Shown: in pieces, positions 57,611-64,000 of the stretch
Position numbering within the stretch: position 1 is the stretch's first letter
How the letters are laid out: each line of letters opens with the position of its first letter
Assembly: GCF_029784135.1 (NCBI RefSeq)
Contig: NC_073745.1
Location: forward strand, 42,240,420-42,304,419
Direction of reading: 5' to 3'
Origin: Toxorhynchites rutilus septentrionalis
Taxonomy: Eukaryota; Arthropoda; Insecta; Diptera; Culicidae
DNA length: 64,000 nucleotides
Translations under genes and position numbers: made by a program
The notes under the pieces: generated by a model
Databases searched by the model: none
The model's input: only the letters and a program-made list of their open reading frames with translations
Told to the model about the DNA's origin: nothing

Positions 57611-59110
57611 AAAAAAGACACTTCCCGCTGCCCGGGTGGTCGCCGAGGAAATGTAACATAACGGGTATACGAACACGTTGATTAATTCCTAGCCGTTGAC
57701 ATTTCTATTGCGTTGGTTTTTGTTCGTTGGGTTGCAGAATCTGTCCGAGGAGTTTCCGTTTTTCCTTCGGAGTGCGGTCAAAAAATCTCTTCCAGAGCCG
57801 CAAACGGAATAAATTTTCACGAGGGCGAATCCGCTTCATGCTTTTCCCATTTTCTTTCTTCCGGCCTAAGACACAACTTATGATCCACTCATAAATTTTT
57901 GTCTTCTGTTCTCTTCTCCCTCCGATAATTAAAGATTCTTTGTCTTGCTGTCCACCCACCGGGTCACCCTTGGTCACGAGCCCGTCCCTGTGCTGCTCCC
58001 CGTCAGTGTCATGTCGGCTTTCATAATTCATTCTGCCAGCTTGGGAGAGGAAGTATTCATCATTTCAACAATGGCAATAGGTTGGCCCCGGACTCGCCCC
58101 TTCCAGGGCTAGCTTCTGAGCGGATTTGCGATATTCTTCGTTTTTCGTTGCCTCGCTGCCTCTTTGGCCTTGTCGCTTCTCTCCCTTGTACGAGATGGGA
58201 GACTAAGCGGATTTCTGGATGAATCGGTTTTCTGGTGACAACCGGAAAATAATACAATTTCGATGCTCAACCACCCGGGAGAAGAAGTTGGAGAATTTCA
58301 CACCCAAAAAAAGGAACGAAAAAAAAAAAATTCTGGAAAGCCGGGGAAAACATAATTTATTCATTACCCTCCCTTCTCAACCGCAGAGCAAAGTGCCACA
58401 CATTCGTGCTATATTACATTGAGCTGAAAAATAAAACGTTCGTGTTGACCATTATCGTACCGCTTATTTCGGTCGTAAAAATATGAATCAGTAGTGGCAA
58501 TCAGTGGAAAGTTCTGTGGTACAGTAATAACCGGTTATGAACTGTATACATCGTTCCTCTCAATTGACTTCATTTATCTAATCGAAAGTCCACAAAAAAA
58601 AACTGTTCACTGTTCAGTATTTCTACCCTTATTTTTGTGCGCGTTCGAACGCGAGCTATCGGATAGTTGCCAAAAAGGCACTGGGCATATCTTAATTGTC
58701 ACTTAGTCCCGAACCGAGGTCATGTCGCGAACGCACAGAAATTGCCACGCAATTATCGTTATCAATACGTAAAGTGGGGAAGAGAGGAGGAAAAACCGGC
58801 ACTAAAATGGCCCTAAGGAACACCGAAAAAACAAACTGCAGACATCAGCAGTCGGAGAAGGTTGTGGGATTTACTAGAAAAAGGTCATTAGTTCCTGGAA
58901 ATTATCGTCAAATACGGAGAAGTAGACGATAATGGCAGTTTTGTTGATACGGAAGTCGAAGGATATTCATACACTGTACTGACGGTTTGTTTTACTTTTT
59001 CCCGTTCATCGTTTAGGGACTCTTTTATTTTTCATATCGAATGAAATATATTGTTTATAGGTTATTGAAAATGTATTGGGATAGATGGATTTGGGGATAC
59101 GAAATCTGAA
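55048..59110. other. No recognisable gene; AT-rich intergenic
   Basis: No domain-bearing frame. It contains GTAGTTCTACGTCAAC near 55168 (partial palindrome motif) and a (CA)23 run. 57180-58300 is less AT-rich but without gene evidence. Confidence 0.4.
57561..57606. repeat. (CA)23 microsatellite
   Basis: An uninterrupted CA dinucleotide run of 46 bp. Confidence 0.98.
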
Positions 59111-59119
59111 ATGGTACTT

Positions 59120-60175
59120 ATCGCATCGGGTCATACTATACTGCTGTCCTTTTCAGTCCCAAGTTATAGCGCGTCAAAGATGGAGTTCACCAAGCAAGAA
59201 ATTCGCCATATTTTACGTTTTTACTACCTGCGAGGTAAAACTGCAACGAAGGCGGCCGAAATAAATCGTGTAGTTTATGGACCCGATACTGTAACGATTC
59301 GTACAGCACAGCGTTGGTTTGATCGATTTCGTTCTGGTGTAGTGGCTGTCGAAGATACACCCCGTACTGGTAGGCTATTCGTCGTGGAAACCGATAGAAT
59401 CGTTGAAATCATCCAAGTAGACCGGCATGTGAGCACTCGCTCAATTGACCAGGAACTGGGTATAGACCATAAAACCGTTTGGAACCATTTGCAGAAGATT
59501 GGATTCCAAAAAAAGCTAGATGTATGGGTGCCACACGAGTTGACGCAAAAAATCCTTTAGACCGAATCAACGCCTGCGATGTACTGCTGAAACGGAACGA
59601 ACTCGACCCATTTTTGAAGAAGATGGTGACTGGTGATGAAAAGTGGATCACGTACGACAACCTAAAGCGAAAATTGACGGCCAGGAACGTTTTGCTGCGT
59701 GTTTGGTGGGATTGGAAGGAAATCATCCACTATAAGATGCTCAACTGTGGCCAGACCCTCAACTCAGTTCTCTACTGTGAGCAGCTTGACCGTTTGAAGC
59801 AGGCGTTTGACCAGAAGTGGCCAGAAATGATCAATAGGAATGGTGTTGTTTACCACCAGGACAACGCTCGGCCTCACACATCTTTGATGACCCACCGTAT
59901 AGTCCGGACCTGGCTCCAAGTGATTATCATCTCTTCCGGTCCATGCAAAACGCTCTTGGGGATACTAAGTTGGCCTCAAAAGAGGCTTCCGAAAACTGGT
60001 CGACTGAGTTTTTTTGCAAATAAGGAGGGGGGGGGGGGCTTTATAAGGGGGGATAATGAAGTTACCTTCTAAATGGCAACAAGTTTGCGAACAAAACGGC
60101 GCATATTTGGCGCATAAATTCGATCAGCTCGATCGGAAATACAACATTTCTTCTTCCCCAACCCTATACGTTTCA
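59120..60175 (+). pseudogene. mariner transposase, decayed copy related to 46.3 kb
   Basis: Begins at the ATG at 59180 (MEFTKQEIRHILRFYYLRGK) and matches the 46.5-kb protein in order. Lesions: an indel in the A-run after ELTQK makes a TAG at 59558; about 20 residues are lost after LKRK (59673); about 20 residues between HTSLMT and PPYSPDL are lost near 59890; and the same seven-T run (60010-60016) gives EFFCK*. D in TGDEKW and D in HQDNARPH survive, as does YSPDLAPSDYHLF. The C-terminal tail persists out of frame (KLPSKWQQVCEQNGAYL). A run of 12 G lies just after the stop at 60027-60038. No inverted repeats are recognised. Confidence 0.9.
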
Positions 60176-62629
60176 TCTAGGTAAATTGAATCGCTGTTGA
60201 TATTAGGAATTTTCCAAAGATTTCTTCACAAACGTCAAAACAATATAAATATATAAATATATAAATGTTTTGAAATTTTCTCCTCTTATCAAAAGATTTA
60301 TAAACGTAATGTTTTATAATGTTCTCTGATTTAAAAGTTTGATATTGCAAGAGAGTCGGGGAAGTGACCGGTGAATTTGGCGTAAAATGAATCATTAGTT
60401 GGTCGGATCCTCCAACAACAGTTCATTTTTCCAAAATACAAAAACTATACAATTTTTTTCAGAATAACTATTATCGATTTTCAAAATTGTCTTGCTAAGA
60501 ATGTGTCATTTGAAAACACATCGAATTTCAGTATCACATGTATGTGTGTAGGGGAAATGCGGTTAACATTGTAACGTTTTCCCGTTATTACAAATAAAAA
60601 TGAACAAAAACATATCTATAATAAATTATAGCAACAAGTGTAGAATTAATTATACGCAATGCCATCGAGGCGTCGTAGTTCTCAACTACTTTTTTTGGGG
60701 TCCAGCTCCTCTTAAATTATTGTAAACGAGAAGGGAATATACGGCGAATTTCTTTGCAATAAAGTTACGGGCGGAAATTGATGGCCACTTGGCATACTAC
60801 AGTTAGGACCTGTAATTTTTTGGAACTCTCGGCCATTTCGTTTGCGGAGCGGTCGGAGAGCGGAACGATTTTGTGTAAAGTGTGAGAAGTACAAAAAGGT
60901 ACTTTTGTGAAATATTGTTTCGGAAGTGAAAAGTAGTATTATAATTTCATTTTATTTTTTTATTAGATACAGCAGTTAGTAAAGTGTGAATACAGTTTCA
61001 GTTTCGCTATTTTTACGTTGATTTTGAGAAACAAAGGTAAATTCCATTTCTTCCCAACCTAACCCAACACTGTAATCAATCAAGCGTTTCCGTTGAACAG
61101 ATTGCCTGTTCAACAGGCAGCATATCCGGGATTTTGGATATCCCATTTAACCGGAATAAACAGAGCTGAAGATTCTTTATTCGCACCGAACGGGTGTGAG
61201 TAATCGAGGATCGCCCGACCGGCACTCGGCGTGTTTCGCAGTGTCCCGCAGCGTCCGTCCCCTTACGCTGCGTTTTGAGTTTCCTGACCGCGGAATCCTG
61301 GTCGGTAGCAACGAGTAACAACGGTGGCTTACCGTCAGCAAATTCAGCTGCGACTGTATCCAGCTCATTTTCATCGCACGCTATCAGTCCGGTAAAAACC
61401 CTGCGCGCAGGTAGGTGACGAAAGTGAACGCATGGCCATAGCGTAGAAACGTAACGCTACTTAATTTCAAGTTTTATTGAGAGTGTTGGGAAGAGAGAGC
61501 TTTCGTTGAGAGTTTAGGATTTAGGTAGGGAAATGGAGGAAGATGAAGGGAGAAGGAAATAAATTGTAAATAGGGATGTAAATGAGTTGTTTTTCGTTCA
61601 CGAAATAATATTTCGTTTCGGTTAATTTTTATTCGGAACCTTTTCTGGTTGATTCCATCTCCTAAAGCTACCTAATCGAATTGGGAAGGTTCCTGAAAAT
61701 TCAGGTATTCGCGGAAATCGGAGTTCTGGGTTATCGCATTTTTTGCAGGGAAGTTCACGTAGGTTTCGTGACCTTTTCCCTATATCGTGCGTGGTCGTTC
61801 GAGGCTAGCCTGACCCTGAGAGAAATTCCAATAGTTAGTCGGGCAAATAACACGACAGGTGGTCTCCCTTTGGGAGTGGCGCTAAAGCCACCTGATTTAG
61901 CTAAACTCGCGTGTCGGGACATCGAACGGTTACAAAATGAACCCCCTCAGGAATATGCCCATTTACTGCGTCCAAATACTGCTACAATCTCTGTTCTTCG
62001 AAGAATATTATAGCTGACCTAATTGTTGTTAAACACTTTGCGGACCGCTCACGAGATTTCCCGTTTTTGCGTTCCTTCTGTAAGTGTCTTGCTGGATTTA
62101 ATGATTAATGAAATTAAATAAAATTATTGTTTATCAAGTAACAACCTTCAAAATTATGCTAATTAGATAGAGAATTGATTAATTCATCTTTCCACATAGT
62201 TCATTTTTTTCTTGATCGTGACATAGAAAAGTTATAGACTGAAACGTGAGCATGGGTCAATATAGGAAAATATACAGAATTTTGAAAATCAAAAAAAGTT
62301 GTTCAAATAGAGTTATCGAAGTTGTAGGAAAGAAATTAATAAATTTATCGAAAATGGAAATAGAACTTTTTCACACTCGAAAAAAAAAGAACAGAGTGCG
62401 GAGTCGAAATTTTTAGGCGATTTTTTAAATGCTTTAAAATCGTGAAATATCATAGCATTGGATATAAACCTCTCTAAAGCATAATTTACATGGATTTACA
62501 CGGAATACTTTACTGAGAAATTTGTATTTCGATATATGTAGATGTAGTTGACAAAAATATCGGGAATAAATGAGAAATAATGCATAACTCGTCAACTAAT
62601 CAATCAAATTGAACTAAAGGGCCTGGCTG
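60176..62629. other. No recognisable gene; one unassigned 110-codon frame
   Basis: A plus-strand frame at 61681-62013 (RFLKIQVFAEIGVLGYRIF; later LPLGVALKPPDLAKLACRDI) has no domain I recognise and no supported start. 61060-61450 is GC-richer than its flanks. It could be leader sequence of an LTR element or an exon, but there is no splice or LTR evidence. Confidence 0.35.
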
Positions 62630-63085
62630 GGTAAGGAAGCAAAACGTGCCCCCAAACCCCCTCCATGCTTGAAGGTCTTCGTGGCATACTGTGGCATGTA
62701 AGCACAGTCTATTGGGCGATGGATCCAAGTTTTTCCTTCCGAGCCGATGAGGTTTACCTTCGTCTCAGCCGACCACAGTATATTTCGCCACTGATTTTCC
62801 TTCCCCGGACCGATCCAATCGAAGTGGTCTTTCGTGTACTTCAGCTGCGCCTTCGGATGCTTCGGCGTCAGCATCGGCCCGGAAGGTCCCGGTCCCCCCT
62901 AGGCTTTTACCGCCTAGTCCATGCTCCACCAGCCGCCGCCAACTGTCCGGGATCTCACGGACAAGTTCAGTTCGACCCGGATCTTTTTCGAGGCATTGAA
63001 GGGATCTTTCTTGAAGGCTCGCTTCGCGGTTGTTTTCCTTGGGAGAGCATTAAACACGAAGGTTTTGGATCGTCACAAGCAGGGT
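62630..63085 (-). pseudogene. Tc1-type transposase remnant (antisense)
   Basis: On the minus strand: an amino-side stretch (KRAFKKDPFNASKKIRVELN region, in shifted frames), then MLTPKHPKAQLKYTKDHFDW and NQWRNILWSAETKVNLIGSE, then GKTWIHRPIDCAYMPQYATK. This is the middle of a Tc1 (DD34E-type) transposase. The first catalytic position in the WSDE-type motif is alanine (WSAETK). The helix-turn-helix domain and the other two catalytic regions are missing, and stop codons interrupt it. Confidence 0.82.
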
Positions 63086-64000
63086 TGCCATAATATTTTT
63101 CAAGAAACTGGAGGATTATTCTTAAAAACAACTGGAAGAAAACTGGATCCTGTAAAACCGTTTTATTTTAAGAAGATCTTTGATTTATCTAAAATGATTC
63201 TTTCTACCCATTTCAATGCTTGAGAAATAGAATTTCTTTAGAAGCCTCGTGTAGTATTTATATGTTGTTCATAAAATAGCGAAATAAATCATTCATTAAT
63301 CATATGATTCGAGCAAATCAAAATGACGTTTCCGTCACTCGATCATTACTGTGAAACAATATTTGTGGATTGTTTTTATAGAACCGCTAGAAAAATACGT
63401 TTTCATTTAGATAAAACTTGAAAAATATCGCTTTTTTTTTCTCCATAAAATCGCTGATAGAAGATCGTCACAAAACTGATCGCCAATGTAAATTGACAGT
63501 TCGAAAAGTAATGATTTTTTTAAAAAAGTCATTTTTGAGATTTTGAGATATTTTATGTAAAAAGTCCTCAGCTTTCTAGACAAAATATAAAAAAATTGGC
63601 ATTGGTTCCGAGACCATGAAAACCATAAAAAACGAACGCAATCAATAATAACGGAAACAAAAAAAACTGCAACTGGAAAGACGAGGTGATTGGCATTAAT
63701 TTGATATGTCAATCATTAGAATCGGTCCAGTAGTTCAAAAGTTATGAATTTTTGATAAAAAATCATTTTAGGAAAAAGTGAAAAAAGTGATTTTTCAGAC
63801 CATCCCAAAACGGAAATGGTCACCCTAACGAAAAAAATTCAAAAATACGGGTCTAATTATTTGCGATGAAGAACAAATATACCACTTTTCACGAAAATCT
63901 GAGAACCACTATATCGGTTTGGCATGGAATGGCTGACTTAAAACATTTATTTCGTTCGAGTTCATTCAATAGATAGAAAGTCAGGATCAATGCCTAAAAC
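63086..64000. other. AT-rich sequence, no gene
   Basis: Low-complexity repeats of unassigned type; phrases such as AATCGGTCCAGTAGTTCAAA (63722) resemble those in other AT-rich repeats of the window. Confidence 0.4.

Overview
This window looks like transposon-dense, non-coding DNA from a culicine mosquito genome, probably Aedes-like. The clues are tRNA-derived SINEs resembling Feilai, two elements whose transposase has the D-37-E spacing of the mosquito ITmD37E family, several DD34D mariners, a Ty1/copia element using a copia-type initiator-tRNA primer site, and non-LTR retrotransposons with APE endonuclease, PHD-type ORF1 or RNase H. The species call is inference; the element calls rest on motifs and terminal repeats visible in the sequence. 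I found no host protein-coding gene, rRNA, functional tRNA gene or CRISPR array.

Layout. 0-10 kb: an (ATTACT)n array, SINE pieces, a repeat with a Helitron-like relative, a mariner C-terminal fragment and a 70-bp tandem duplication. 10.7-11.9 kb: ITmD37E copy 1. 15.2-17.8 kb: a palindrome-tipped repeat, an antisense mariner remnant, a SINE and the RNase H end of a LINE. 17.9-23.2 kb: a Tc1/mariner element split by a 4.38-kb copia retrotransposon. 25.9-31.8 kb: a 5.9-kb unit with about 270-bp inverted ends and TTAA flanks, containing a deleted mariner-like element with its own inverted repeats. 35.0-38.8 kb: a repeat ending CTAG|T, satellite-like units, a SINE with perfect target duplication, a palindrome-tipped repeat and ITmD37E copy 2. 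40.7-44.8 kb: mariner remnant, more satellite-like units, and a decayed antisense LINE. 45.3-47.6 kb: a repeat carrying six copies of a 15-nt motif, then a mariner with both inverted termini. 48.7-55.0 kb: satellite-like unit, mariner tail, and a long CR1/Jockey-type LINE with ORF1 and ORF2. 59.1-60.1 and 62.6-63.1 kb: decayed mariner and Tc1 copies.

There is no multi-gene pathway here. The interest lies in element structure: a copia insertion dated relative to its host element, an in-window empty site for a SINE, a 7-T frameshift shared by two mariners, a tandem duplication at the ORF2 amino end of a LINE, and several repeats I cannot assign to a named family. Every transposase or retrotransposon protein has at least one visible lesion, except possibly the 5'-truncated RNase H fragment, which is open to its natural end.
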